The notes beneath the pieces are model-generated. The model did no database searches. It was not told the DNA's origin and saw only the letters and a program-made list of their open reading frames with translations. A program made the translations under genes and the position numbers. A stretch of 5,879 nt of DNA from Candidatus Aquicultor primus. GTDB taxonomy: Bacteria; Actinomycetota; Aquicultoria; Aquicultorales; Aquicultoraceae. Shown here piece by piece: positions 1 to 5,585 of this stretch (position 1 is its first letter; the number at the start of each line of letters is the position of its first letter). The stretch spans positions 1-5,879 of the forward strand of contig MELI01000042.1 of NCBI GenBank assembly GCA_001767575.1. The letters are read 5' to 3'.

Positions 1-22
1 CACCTGGTTCTTTCTATAGGTG

Positions 23-1090
23 CTACATCCACTTGCGCCGTCTGAAATACATCACCATCACCAGGGCGATTACTAGCATAATGGCCCACACGACCGGATA
101 AGCCCACCAGACATCGAGCTCCGGCATATAGTTGAAGTTCATCCCATAGATGCCAACGATAAATGTGAGCGGGATAAAAATGGTGGCTATGATAGTCAGC
201 ACCTTCATCACCTCGTTCATCTTGTTGCTGATGCTTGAGAGGTAGATGTCGAGCATGCCGGAGAGCATGTCCCGAAAGGTCTCTATCGTGTCTATCACCT
301 GGATAGTGTGGTCGTAAACATCTTTAAGGTAGATACGCATCGAGTCTTTTATAAGGAGCGACTCACCGCGCTCGAGGCCGTTTATCACCTCGCGCAGCGG
401 CCAAACCGAGCGGCGCAGGAAAATCATCTCCCGTTTCAAGTAGTGTATCTCGTTTAAAGTCGCGGGCTCCGGATGTGCGATAAGCTCGTCCTCTATCGTT
501 TCAATATGCTCACCAAGACCCTCCAGAATCGCGAAGTAGTTGTCGACAATCGAATCGATGAGTGTGTATGCGAGATAGTCAGCGCCCATCCTGCGTATCT
601 TAGACTTTTCGTTGCGAAGCCGCTGGCGTATCGAATTGAAGAGGTCGCCGACGATTCCCTCCTGAAACGAGATGACAAAGTTCGCGCCAAGAATGAGACT
701 TACCTGTTCCGCTGTTATCCCCTCATTGTCGGCATCGCTGAAGAGCATTTTCAGGACAATATAGACGTAATCGCCGAAGTCCTCCATCTTTGGGCGCTGG
801 TCGGTATTGAGAATGTCTTCGAGGACCAGCGGGTGCAAGCCGAAGCATTCACCGAGTCTCTCCAGAACCTCGACCTGATGGATTCCTTCGATGTTTATCC
901 ACGTAACATAGGGCCGTTCCTTTATATCGAAGCATTCATCGACCGATGCGGCGATACGTTCTTCGAAGTAGGACTCACTGTATGTTATGATGCTGATGCT
1001 GGTCTCCTCGACCCGCTGCTCTCCGATATGGATGAGTGAGCCGGGTTCAAGACCCGCCTTCGTCGAACGCTTCTTGATGATCTTTGACAT
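23..1090 (-). CDS. corA: CorA family magnesium/cobalt transport channel
   Basis: This gene encodes a complete 355-residue CorA, a pentameric inner-membrane channel for Mg2+ (and Co2+ in some members) gated by cytoplasmic divalent-ion sites. The length matches Thermotoga maritima CorA (about 350 residues), which it resembles closely throughout as I recall that sequence. A large soluble N-terminal domain (1-290) includes the HPLVLEDILN segment (86-95), whose acidic pair E91/D92 lies where the family senses Mg2+. A long helix follows with KDVYDHTIQ (256-264). The first membrane helix is at about 297-314 and leads into the signature YGMNF (315-319), the selectivity mouth. A short acidic periplasmic loop (MPEL) and a second helix (about 328-348) follow, with a basic C-terminus (FRRRKWM) in the cytoplasm. 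The ATG start has AGGCGG five bases upstream. It appears to be transcribed alone from its own promoter. Family assignment is very secure; which metal it prefers is not readable from the sequence. Confidence 0.97.
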   Translation of the reverse strand: MSKIIKKRSTKAGLEPGSLIHIGEQRVEETSISIITYSESYFEERIAASVDECFDIKERPYVTWINIEGIHQVEVLERLGECFGLHPLVLEDILNTDQRPKMEDFGDYVYIVLKMLFSDADNEGITAEQVSLILGANFVISFQEGIVGDLFNSIRQRLRNEKSKIRRMGADYLAYTLIDSIVDNYFAILEGLGEHIETIEDELIAHPEPATLNEIHYLKREMIFLRRSVWPLREVINGLERGESLLIKDSMRIYLKDVYDHTIQVIDTIETFRDMLSGMLDIYLSSISNKMNEVMKVLTIIATIFIPLTFIVGIYGMNFNYMPELDVWWAYPVVWAIMLVIALVMVMYFRRRKWM

Positions 1091-1112
1091 TATAACCGCC
1101 TAAATGTTTGAG

Positions 1113-1131
1113 CAAGCATAAGTACCGCTTG
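1113..1131 (-). promoter_or_regulatory. Inverted repeat in the corA leader
   Basis: CAAGC and GCTTG (1113-1117 and 1127-1131) are separated by nine bases. They lie between the predicted corA start site and the ribosome binding site. Two GTAC copies (1122-1125, 1131-1134) overlap it. This could be an operator or a small leader hairpin. It is far too short for an M-box magnesium riboswitch. The pairing is visible; any function is inference. Confidence 0.25.
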
Positions 1132-1135
1132 TACC

Positions 1136-1165
1136 AGTATATAGATAATTCATATGACAGGTAAA
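1136..1165 (-). promoter_or_regulatory. Predicted sigma-70-type promoter of corA
   Basis: On the minus strand there is a -35-like TTTACC (1165-1160), an 18-base spacer, and a -10-like TATACT (1141-1136), which matches the consensus at five of six positions. Transcription would begin near 1129, giving a leader of about 38 bases before the corA ATG. The placement directly after the terminator of the preceding unit supports it. The -35 match is only four of six. Confidence 0.55.
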
Positions 1166-1168
1166 CTG

Positions 1169-1196
1169 AAAAACAGCCTGTGCTCATTGGGCTGCT
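1169..1196 (-). terminator. Intrinsic terminator of the cupredoxin/membrane-protein unit
   Basis: Read on the minus strand, CAGCC (1194-1190) pairs with GGCTG (1178-1174) across an 11-base loop. An outer G-T and an A-T pair extend the stem to seven pairs, and the last two T positions of that extension belong to the run of five T (1173-1169) that follows. This is the classic layout of a Rho-independent terminator. It lies about 120 bases after the stop of the membrane-protein gene and just before the corA promoter, so it should insulate corA from read-through. Confidence 0.65.
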
Positions 1197-1274
1197 CCAT
1201 GTCTTTCACCGAGTATTACGCGAGACCACAAAGAGCATGCCGTCTCTATGTGAAGGATAGCTGTTACGAATCGG

Positions 1275-1310
1275 CTTGTCTGCAACCGGCGAAGCTGCCG
1301 GAAAGGCAAG
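1275..1310 (-). other. GC-rich stem-loop in the 3' untranslated region
   Basis: CCGGC (1286-1290) and GCCGG (1297-1301) form a perfect five-base-pair stem with a six-base loop. An outer CTTG/CAAG pair (1275-1278, 1307-1310) extends it through an internal loop. It begins nine bases past the stop of the membrane-protein gene. No T run follows, so it is not a standard intrinsic terminator. It may act as a 3'-end stabiliser of the message ahead of the true terminator at 1196-1169. Confidence 0.3.
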
Positions 1311-1318
1311 CACTGTTC

Positions 1319-1621
1319 TTAAGCGTCCTTCTTTTTCGCGTACTTAAACCCGAAAAACCTAAGGCCGATTCCATAATAAGCATGAACTAGACCGACGCCA
1401 AACAGGACGTAACCGACGGAGGTGTGAAATCCATGCAGAGCTGATATGGTCGCAGGATTTCTCGCCATTGAAAGGCCGGTCGTAAATTGTGTTGTCAGCA
1501 ACAGGAGAAGCACAAGCCCCAACCAAATATGCACGGCCTTTCCAAAAAACCTCGGAACGATTGTAAATATGCGCAAGCTAACCCCTTCCGGTATTCGTTG
1601 CATTCGAAGCTGTGTAGCCAC
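1319..1621 (-). CDS. Small two-helix membrane protein, possible half-size b-type cytochrome
   Basis: The product is 100 residues with two predicted membrane helices (about 32-50 and 65-86) and a basic tail (KYAKKKDA) likely to be cytoplasmic. Histidines cluster where haem ligands occur in di-haem cytochrome b and DUF4405-type proteins: H31 at the start of helix one, H63 and H66 at the start of helix two (LHGFHTSVG), and H80 near its end (GLVHAYYG). The H66-x13-H80 spacing on one helix suits ligation on both membrane faces, but haem binding is inference. With only two helices it would need to dimerise to form the usual four-helix bundle. The GTG start lies 15 bases past the cupredoxin stop and has no good Shine-Dalgarno, so translation may depend on the upstream gene. 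An in-frame ATG at residue 7 is an alternative start. It shares the cupredoxin transcript and may exchange electrons with it. I do not recognise a named family with certainty. Confidence 0.75.
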   Translation of the reverse strand: MATQLRMQRIPEGVSLRIFTIVPRFFGKAVHIWLGLVLLLLLTTQFTTGLSMARNPATISALHGFHTSVGYVLFGVGLVHAYYGIGLRFFGFKYAKKKDA

Positions 1622-1636
1622 ACGTGTGCTTGATAT

Positions 1637-2029
1637 TTATTTTACTATTACCGTGCCTTTCATGTTCGGATGGTACGTGCAAATGTACGAGAATGTGCCT
1701 GCCTCGTCGAACGTGAGGGTCGCGCTCTGGTTTTGCGCGATATCACCCGTATCGAAGTCGCCCCCATCCTCTGTTGCGGTATGTACCGCAGAATCTTTAT
1801 TAGTCCAAGTAACCGTGCCACCCTTCTTAATCGTAATCGTCGGAGGTATAAAAGCGAAGTTCTCTATCGTTACCGATACACCCGTTTGCACTTCTCCCTG
1901 CGTGCCGGTCGTATTTCCAGCCGGCGCCGTGGTGTCCGTGGTCGTACCCGAGCCTCCGCAGCCTGCCGATATCACCATCAGGGTTCCCGTCACCAACACA
2001 ATGCCTAGCAACATCAGGTATTTTCTCAT
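1637..2029 (-). CDS. Plastocyanin/amicyanin-like cupredoxin lipoprotein
   Basis: This 130-residue type 1 copper protein is predicted to be anchored outside the cytoplasmic membrane. Residues 1-23 form a lipoprotein signal peptide (MRKYLMLLG, hydrophobic core, then SAG before C24, the lipidated cysteine). A Gly/Thr-rich linker (25-50) leads into the cupredoxin beta-sandwich, with NFAFIPPTITIKKGGTVTWTN at 57-77. All four copper ligands are present: H83, C117, H120 and M123 in CTYHPNM. The C-x2-H-x2-M spacing is that of amicyanin-type sites. It should carry single electrons between membrane redox partners, or bind copper. The ATG start is preceded by GGAG at seven bases. The membrane protein 15 bases downstream is the obvious candidate partner. 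The lipobox has Ser rather than the usual Leu at -3, a tolerated variant. The fold is secure; the electron donor and acceptor are unknown. Confidence 0.93.
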   Translation of the reverse strand: MRKYLMLLGIVLVTGTLMVISAGCGGSGTTTDTTAPAGNTTGTQGEVQTGVSVTIENFAFIPPTITIKKGGTVTWTNKDSAVHTATEDGGDFDTGDIAQNQSATLTFDEAGTFSYICTYHPNMKGTVIVK

Positions 2030-2177
2030 AACACTACTCCTTTGCCGACGACCTACACCTACATATAGTATGTCGCGTCGTATCGCACCTTACGTAAAAA
2101 TACAGGGTCTCGAAACCTCTTGAAGCCAACCAACCGGCAACATCTCTATATTGATACCCAAAAACGAGCGACATGCA

Positions 2178-2210
2178 CGCGAAAAGCAAGCTTTTAGCGA
2201 TTGTTTTTAT
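2178..2210 (+). terminator. AT-rich hairpin with T run on the plus strand
   Basis: AAAAGC and GCTTTT (2182-2187, 2190-2195) are flanked by CGC and GCG with one mismatch, and ATTGTTTTTAT follows on the plus strand. It has the look of a plus-strand intrinsic terminator. No plus-strand gene is visible to feed it, and the two-base loop would have to open to four. It could end an unseen plus-strand small RNA or be fortuitous. Confidence 0.25.
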
Positions 2211-2233
2211 ACCAGGCTAGCGTTTATAACATA

Positions 2234-2263
2234 AACCCGCCGGCGTTTTGTGCCTGGCGGGTT
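2234..2263 (-). terminator. Probable terminator of the DUF3467 to GyrI-like unit
   Basis: Perfect eight-base arms AACCCGCC (2234-2241) and GGCGGGTT (2256-2263) continue inward as GGC/GCC with one bulged base, around a seven-base loop. On the minus strand the stem is followed by TATGTTATAAA, a poor T run, so termination efficiency is uncertain. It lies about 110 bases beyond the GyrI-like stop and upstream of the cupredoxin gene, the right place to separate the two units. On the plus strand no T run follows the stem directly. Confidence 0.5.
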
Positions 2264-2353
2264 AGTGGGGTTCTTGAGTTTCACATCAAATTCGTGGTCA
2301 GTTAGCATCTAGTTATCGACAGGTCGGAGTAAGTTCTGCAGTAAGTCGAGAAT

Positions 2354-2372
2354 AAAAAGGCTAAGCCCCCCC
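2354..2372 (-). terminator. Possible short terminator after the GyrI-like gene
   Basis: Immediately after the stop codon the minus strand reads a G run, then GGC-TTA-GCC and five T. The three G-C pairs can be extended only by G-T wobble pairs. The position and T run suit a terminator, but the stem is weak and the larger hairpin at 2263-2234 may be the effective one. Confidence 0.3.
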
Positions 2373-2983
2373 TATTCGACCGGTTGGCGGATTACCGTCT
2401 TGAGTTTTTCCGGGGCTGTTCTGCGCGGGTCGCTCAGGTAAATCTCATGATGCTTTCCCCTACGCTTGCGCCCAAGCCCGTCGATAAAAGCATGGATTCG
2501 CTCGATGGTCGGTCCTTCGTCAGCATACGGGCCGATATACATTGTTTGGGCGGATAGCCCCTCGTGGTCTCGCTCAAACCGCACTTTGTCTATCGATGCA
2601 AGCTCCTTCTTCTTGCGTACCTCCGTTCTTGCCTGCTCAAAATGTTCGTTTGTCACGAAATCCGGTTGCACTATCATCGAGGTCCACTTCCAGGCATCCT
2701 TATTCTCCACACTAAACTCCCGCATGTCGTCGACCCACCAAAGGCCTTCGAGCGGCATCACGCCATAATCAAGAGCCGCATCGCTCTTCTTGAGCATGAA
2801 TTTGAGCGTATAGGCGATGCTGTAGAGAGCTTCAATCGAATCCATGTATTCCTGGGAGGTATTGGGGTCTCCTTTGCCGTCGACCATCAGATAAGCCATC
2901 TCCGGGACTTCGACCAATACAATCTCCTTCGCCGATGGGGCGTAGAGATACTTGAATTCCTTCTTTAAATCTATTTTCTGCAT
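2372..2983 (-). CDS. GyrI-like small-molecule-binding domain protein (COG4832 type)
   Basis: The product is a stand-alone 203-residue cytoplasmic protein of the GyrI-like/SOUL-type fold, with no DNA-binding domain attached. The family pattern is clear: an N-terminal KKEFKYLYAPS segment (7-17), the strand PEMAYLMVDGKGDPN (27-41), a helix EALYSIAYTLKFML (51-64), LEGLWWVDD (79-87) and, in the second repeat, the AQTMYIGPYADEGPTIERIHAFI stretch (about 145-167). Members of this group bind hydrophobic small molecules in a central pocket; some GyrI-like proteins are reported to hydrolyse cyclopropane-containing genotoxins. Pocket aromatics (W82, W83) and acidic residues are present here, but the ligand cannot be deduced. 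I chose the ATG at 2983 because GGAGGT lies six bases upstream; a longer start at 3016 would place that ribosome binding site inside the gene. It follows the Sfum_1244-like gene by 39 bases, suggesting one transcript. Confidence 0.88.
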   Translation of the reverse strand: MQKIDLKKEFKYLYAPSAKEIVLVEVPEMAYLMVDGKGDPNTSQEYMDSIEALYSIAYTLKFMLKKSDAALDYGVMPLEGLWWVDDMREFSVENKDAWKWTSMIVQPDFVTNEHFEQARTEVRKKKELASIDKVRFERDHEGLSAQTMYIGPYADEGPTIERIHAFIDGLGRKRRGKHHEIYLSDPRRTAPEKLKTVIRQPVE

Positions 2984-3022
2984 ATGCCCACCTCCACGAT
3001 TTGTATAACCAACCAATCGCCG

Positions 3023-4090
3023 CTATCCTAACCGTAGCTGGAACTCCGCTATTTTGCTCTTGAAGGCAGCCTGGTCTTTGCTCGCTTTATATGTCTCGAC
3101 GAGTTCGTCCCGCAACCGCAACATGCGCGCATAGACCGTTCTTCTCGCATCATCAACGAGTTGCCAATCCTCATTGTCTGCAAATACATCGAACGCCTGG
3201 CGCAGCTCAGGGTACATCTTGAGACGAAAGCGGTCGATCAATGCGATGCAAAAGCTCAAATCGCCCTTTTTCTTCTCTTCGATCGTCCGCTTTATCGGGC
3301 CGCAATCGGATGTGTCGGCTATCAAGTCCTTGACCGCCCGCAAGAAAAACTCGGATTGTTTATCATCGGCTTGCACAAGCAACTCGCCCCACTCGGGCAC
3401 GTCCTCTACCGACTCTCCTATCTCATGGTCGAGGACTATTCCGGCATACGCGCGCGTAAGATCGTCGAACCTCGCCTCAAAGTCGCCATCGAGCGCCGGC
3501 CCGGGCGTGAAACCATATTCGGTGAACGCATATTCAAGCGCCCGGTTATTTTTGGCCTGCGCTTCTTGATATTTATCCCAAAGCAACATTTTGAGCGGCT
3601 CAAAACGCAAGAAAATGTCGCGGCCCTGCATCAGCCCAGGCGACCAGAAAAGGTCGCGCGCCAGCTCTTTGCCGGCGCTATAGACATTGCACCCTTGAAT
3701 CGTACGCGAGGAGTCAAGCTTTGCGAGAAAAAAGCTCGGTTTCTTGAAGAGCCCATAGCCTGCGCCATATACGAGGCCTTCTTCACGGAGCGCACCGTTG
3801 ATGGAAGCGACATCGAATGGGGCGAAAGTTGTCCCATTGATATGGAGAGCCCTGAAGTCCTCCCCTTCAAGCTCTTCCCATGCCGCCTCTTTGCGCTGAA
3901 TCCACGCGGTCACCTCAGCCTGGTCGACCTTGCCCCATGGCTCGATACCATTGGCCGACATATACATCGTTCGCAAGCCCATCAAGAGCCCGCAAATCGA
4001 ATAATATCCCCAGTACCTCGAATCGGAGACATCGCAATTATAGGTGACGCCTTCAACGAGAACCTCTTTAAAACCTTCTTTTAACACCAT
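3023..4090 (-). CDS. Uncharacterised protein resembling the Sfum_1244 family
   Basis: The product has 355 residues, is soluble and mostly helical in appearance, and has no signal peptide or membrane segment. From memory it resembles proteins annotated as the Sfum_1244 family, which has no assigned function. Segments that look like conserved blocks, counted from the ATG, are CDVSDSRYWGYYSICGLLMGLR (19-40), the VYGAGYGLFKKPSFFLA stretch (107-123), RFEPLKMLLWDKYQEA (162-177) and LDHEIGES (220-227). The His-Glu pair 222/223 with nearby acids could suggest a metal site, but this is speculative. Cysteines occur at 19, 33, 134, 263 and 281 without a CxxC pairing. The ATG at 4090 has AAGGA four bases upstream. 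A TTG at 4105 in the same frame would add five residues but has no ribosome binding site. It sits between the DUF3467 gene (76-base gap) and the GyrI-like gene (39-base gap). Confidence 0.85.
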   Translation of the reverse strand: MVLKEGFKEVLVEGVTYNCDVSDSRYWGYYSICGLLMGLRTMYMSANGIEPWGKVDQAEVTAWIQRKEAAWEELEGEDFRALHINGTTFAPFDVASINGALREEGLVYGAGYGLFKKPSFFLAKLDSSRTIQGCNVYSAGKELARDLFWSPGLMQGRDIFLRFEPLKMLLWDKYQEAQAKNNRALEYAFTEYGFTPGPALDGDFEARFDDLTRAYAGIVLDHEIGESVEDVPEWGELLVQADDKQSEFFLRAVKDLIADTSDCGPIKRTIEEKKKGDLSFCIALIDRFRLKMYPELRQAFDVFADNEDWQLVDDARRTVYARMLRLRDELVETYKASKDQAAFKSKIAEFQLRLG

Positions 4091-4166
4091 TACTTCCTTG
4101 CTCAAAATGCAGCTATTGGAATCAGTCGATCTTTCCCGGTATTATGCACCCCCGTGAGCGACTATT

Positions 4167-4454
4167 CTATTCGGGTTGAAAACCGAGTTTTTGCTTCGGC
4201 GCCGGACCCGCTTCGATTTTCCCATGTACCTTCTCGTATTTGGAGACATTCTCTTTGAAGGCCGCCAATATTCGCTTCATGTGCCCGGGGGTAACGATAA
4301 CCCGCGAAGTTATGGTGCCCGTCGGCGGGGCCACAAACATAAAATCGAGGACAAACTCCTCTTTTGTGTGGCTTACCACCATGTTGTTGGCAAATGCCCC
4401 GGCTTGCATATCATCCGGCATTCTCACTTCGATATTGTTGCCATCGCTCATCAT
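4167..4454 (-). CDS. DUF3467 family protein
   Basis: The product is a 95-residue cytoplasmic protein covering the whole DUF3467 family, whose function is unknown. The family pattern is visible in order: ANNMVVSHTKEEFVLDFMF (22-40), an APP-type turn followed by SRVIVTPGHMKRILAAFKENVSKYEKVHGKI (50-80), and a short Pro/Lys tail. The two halves look like a beta-rich segment followed by a helix that ends in the YEKVHG motif. The ATG at 4454 follows GGAG by five bases; the adjacent ATG at 4451, eight bases away, is equally possible. It is the first gene of the probable three-gene group with the Sfum_1244-like and GyrI-like genes. No convincing promoter was found upstream, only an isolated TATGAT. 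The family call is firm; no function follows from context. Confidence 0.9.
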   Translation of the reverse strand: MMSDGNNIEVRMPDDMQAGAFANNMVVSHTKEEFVLDFMFVAPPTGTITSRVIVTPGHMKRILAAFKENVSKYEKVHGKIEAGPAPKQKLGFQPE

Positions 4455-4616
4455 CTACACTCCGTCTCTCTCGAATACATTTGATTCAGGCCGGCTATTT
4501 TCAGCTTGTACAGTACGACTATGCGGGTCGGGAAATCCTTACCGCTCAATCCATCATCGGCCTATTTCCCTCATCGTATCATAAATCCGATAGCCGTTCT
4601 CTTGCCGCCGGGACCA

Positions 4617-4651
4617 GCGGTTTAGACAAGCTCAGGGCGTCGCTCAACCGC
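4617..4651. repeat. REP-like inverted repeat with a GACAAGCTCAGGGCG core
   Basis: GCGGTT (4617-4622) and AACCGC (4646-4651) are perfect inverted arms, with a second inner pair GAC/GTC (4625-4627, 4639-4641). The core resembles the short dispersed repeat found between genes in many environmental bacteria, usually seen as TTCGACAAGCTCAGGGCG, here with TAGAC replacing TCGAC. It lies downstream of the transferase gene. No T run follows on either strand, so a standard terminator is unlikely. Membership in a repeat family is inference from memory. Confidence 0.4.
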
Positions 4652-4670
4652 GAAACATGTCGTTATTACT

Positions 4671-4686
4671 TTTATGTTCCCATAAA
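4671..4686. repeat. Perfect AT-rich inverted repeat
   Basis: TTTATG-ttcc-CATAAA forms six perfect pairs around a four-base loop. It lies 20 bases from the REP-like repeat and 58 bases past the stop of the transferase gene. On the minus strand the stem ends in CATAAAA with no T run. It may be part of the same repeat unit, an operator, or a weak 3'-end hairpin. Confidence 0.35.
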
Positions 4687-4743
4687 CGCAGGTTCTTGAA
4701 TTGAGGTGAGATCATCGAAGCGCCGGGCGGTCGGGCCGGGACA

Positions 4744-5469
4744 TTACGGGCGATAGTTCGCCAGATATGAGGTCGTGCGCGGTGCGGTCGACGGGTCATC
4801 CCGCAGCTCACGATGGAGCCTGCGCAGGCCGGCGTCATCATCGATATCGAACCAACCGGGCAGAACATCGACATCGAGCCCTGCGGCGACGGCTCGCGCG
4901 AGAGTCTGCTCGAAGACGGCACTGGTCGACCAGGCTATGTCCTTAAAAACGCAGAGGTGGTTGCCGGATAAGCCTATAAGATAGTACCCGCCGTCATCGC
5001 TCGGCCCGATGACGACATCATGACGCTCAAGCGAGCTCACGGCGCGTGCAAGATATGAGCGCGGCAGCGATGGCGAGTCGGCGCCGATAAAAACCACCTG
5101 CGCGGGTTCAGGAAACGCGTCCGTCAGAATTTTGCTGAGACGCACGCCGAGGTCGCCTTCCCCCTGGTCGATAACGCGCACGGAGCCGGGTAACATTATG
5201 GTGTCGAGAAGCGCTTGTCGTTCTTCCCCGAGTTCAGCGATATTTAACGCGATAAATGCCTCTGAGATTGATAGGCCTGCAACTTTTGCAACCGTATCCT
5301 GAAGAAAACACGCATAAAGCGCGGCCGCCTCGTGTGGTGTGAGTGGAGGGCAGAGGCGTGTTTTGACGCGCCCCGGTACCGGCAGCTTCGCGACGATGAC
5401 AATGGCCGGGCGTTGAGCTGACACTTTATCCATGTCATAATAATACGCCACGAGCATCGCGTGCGCCAC
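4744..5469 (-). CDS. TIGR04282/DUF2064-type nucleotide-sugar transferase-like protein
   Basis: The product is a 241-residue cytoplasmic protein with a GT-A-like nucleotidyl/glycosyl transferase fold, related to the CofC/MobA group. Motifs in order: VAKLPVPGRVKTRLCPPL (26-43), the nucleotide-binding loop with the family PGxVKTRL; FIGADSPSLP (127-136), with the metal-binding acidic D131; GPSDDGGYYLIGL (155-167); and GWFDIDDDAGL (205-215), a late acidic motif. NCBI names the family arsenosugar biosynthesis glycosyltransferase, but many members occur without that pathway, and no arsenic or radical-SAM gene is visible here. The GTG start at 5469 is chosen because AGGAG lies seven bases upstream. 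It gives an N-terminus about 18 residues longer than I expect for the family; the ATG at 5433 would give the usual length but lacks a ribosome binding site. A palindrome at 5495-5509 lies just ahead. The substrate is unknown. Confidence 0.92.
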   Translation of the reverse strand: MAHAMLVAYYYDMDKVSAQRPAIVIVAKLPVPGRVKTRLCPPLTPHEAAALYACFLQDTVAKVAGLSISEAFIALNIAELGEERQALLDTIMLPGSVRVIDQGEGDLGVRLSKILTDAFPEPAQVVFIGADSPSLPRSYLARAVSSLERHDVVIGPSDDGGYYLIGLSGNHLCVFKDIAWSTSAVFEQTLARAVAAGLDVDVLPGWFDIDDDAGLRRLHRELRDDPSTAPRTTSYLANYRP

Positions 5470-5494
5470 AAAACAGCTCCTGTCGCCTTAAACC

Positions 5495-5509
5495 TGCTCA
5501 ACATGAGCA
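5495..5509. promoter_or_regulatory. Palindrome upstream of the transferase gene
   Basis: TGCTCA-aca-TGAGCA is a perfect six-base inverted repeat with a three-base centre, 14 bases before the AGGAG ribosome binding site of the transferase gene. It could be an operator half-site pair or a leader hairpin. The T-poor flank on the minus strand (GGTTTAAGG) argues against its being the terminator of the diguanylate cyclase gene. Confidence 0.35.
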
Positions 5510-5585
5510 AACTGCTAACGACCGGGTTTAGTTAAATCATCGGGTGTTCGAACGCTAGAGGAAGACAACGTAGAGGGTGAATGCT

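Larger units (their letters stand above)
2030..2371. other. 342-base intergenic region between two transcription units
   Basis: No coding region is supported here on either strand. It contains a strong GC-rich hairpin (2234-2263), a possible short terminator right after the GyrI-like gene (2354-2372) and an AT-rich hairpin with a T run on the plus strand (2178-2210). A small palindrome, ACATA-tag-TATGT (2061-2073), lies 32 bases before the cupredoxin start and overlaps a TATA-like stretch. The cupredoxin promoter should lie in this region, but I see no pair of -35 and -10 boxes good enough to call. Confidence 0.6.

Noticed and set aside
473..1039. 188-codon open frame on the plus strand
   Set aside because: It is antisense to corA, whose identity is certain.
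1091..1135. M-box magnesium riboswitch before corA
   Set aside because: The predicted leader is only about 38 bases, far too short for that riboswitch, and its conserved elements are absent.
1154..1390. 78-codon open frame on the plus strand in the gap upstream of corA
   Set aside because: It covers the terminator and 3' end of the membrane-protein gene, lacks a ribosome binding site and shows no family pattern.
1446..2123. 225-codon open frame on the plus strand
   Set aside because: It runs antisense across both the cupredoxin and the membrane-protein genes; the minus-strand products have clear motifs and this one does not.
2984..3016. Upstream start for the GyrI-like gene
   Set aside because: It would put the strong GGAGGT inside the reading frame; the ATG at 2983 is ideally spaced from it and begins the family-like sequence.
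3161..4084. Long 307-codon open frame on the plus strand
   Set aside because: It lies wholly antisense to the 355-residue gene, which has a coherent protein sequence and a ribosome binding site; the plus-strand translation shows no recognisable domain.
4091..4105. TTG start for the Sfum_1244-like gene
   Set aside because: There is no Shine-Dalgarno upstream of it, whereas the ATG at 4090 has AAGGA at four bases.
4644..4922. 92-codon minus-strand open frame overlapping the transferase 3' end
   Set aside because: It is mostly a shadow of the transferase gene in another frame, and its tail is in the repeat-bearing gap.
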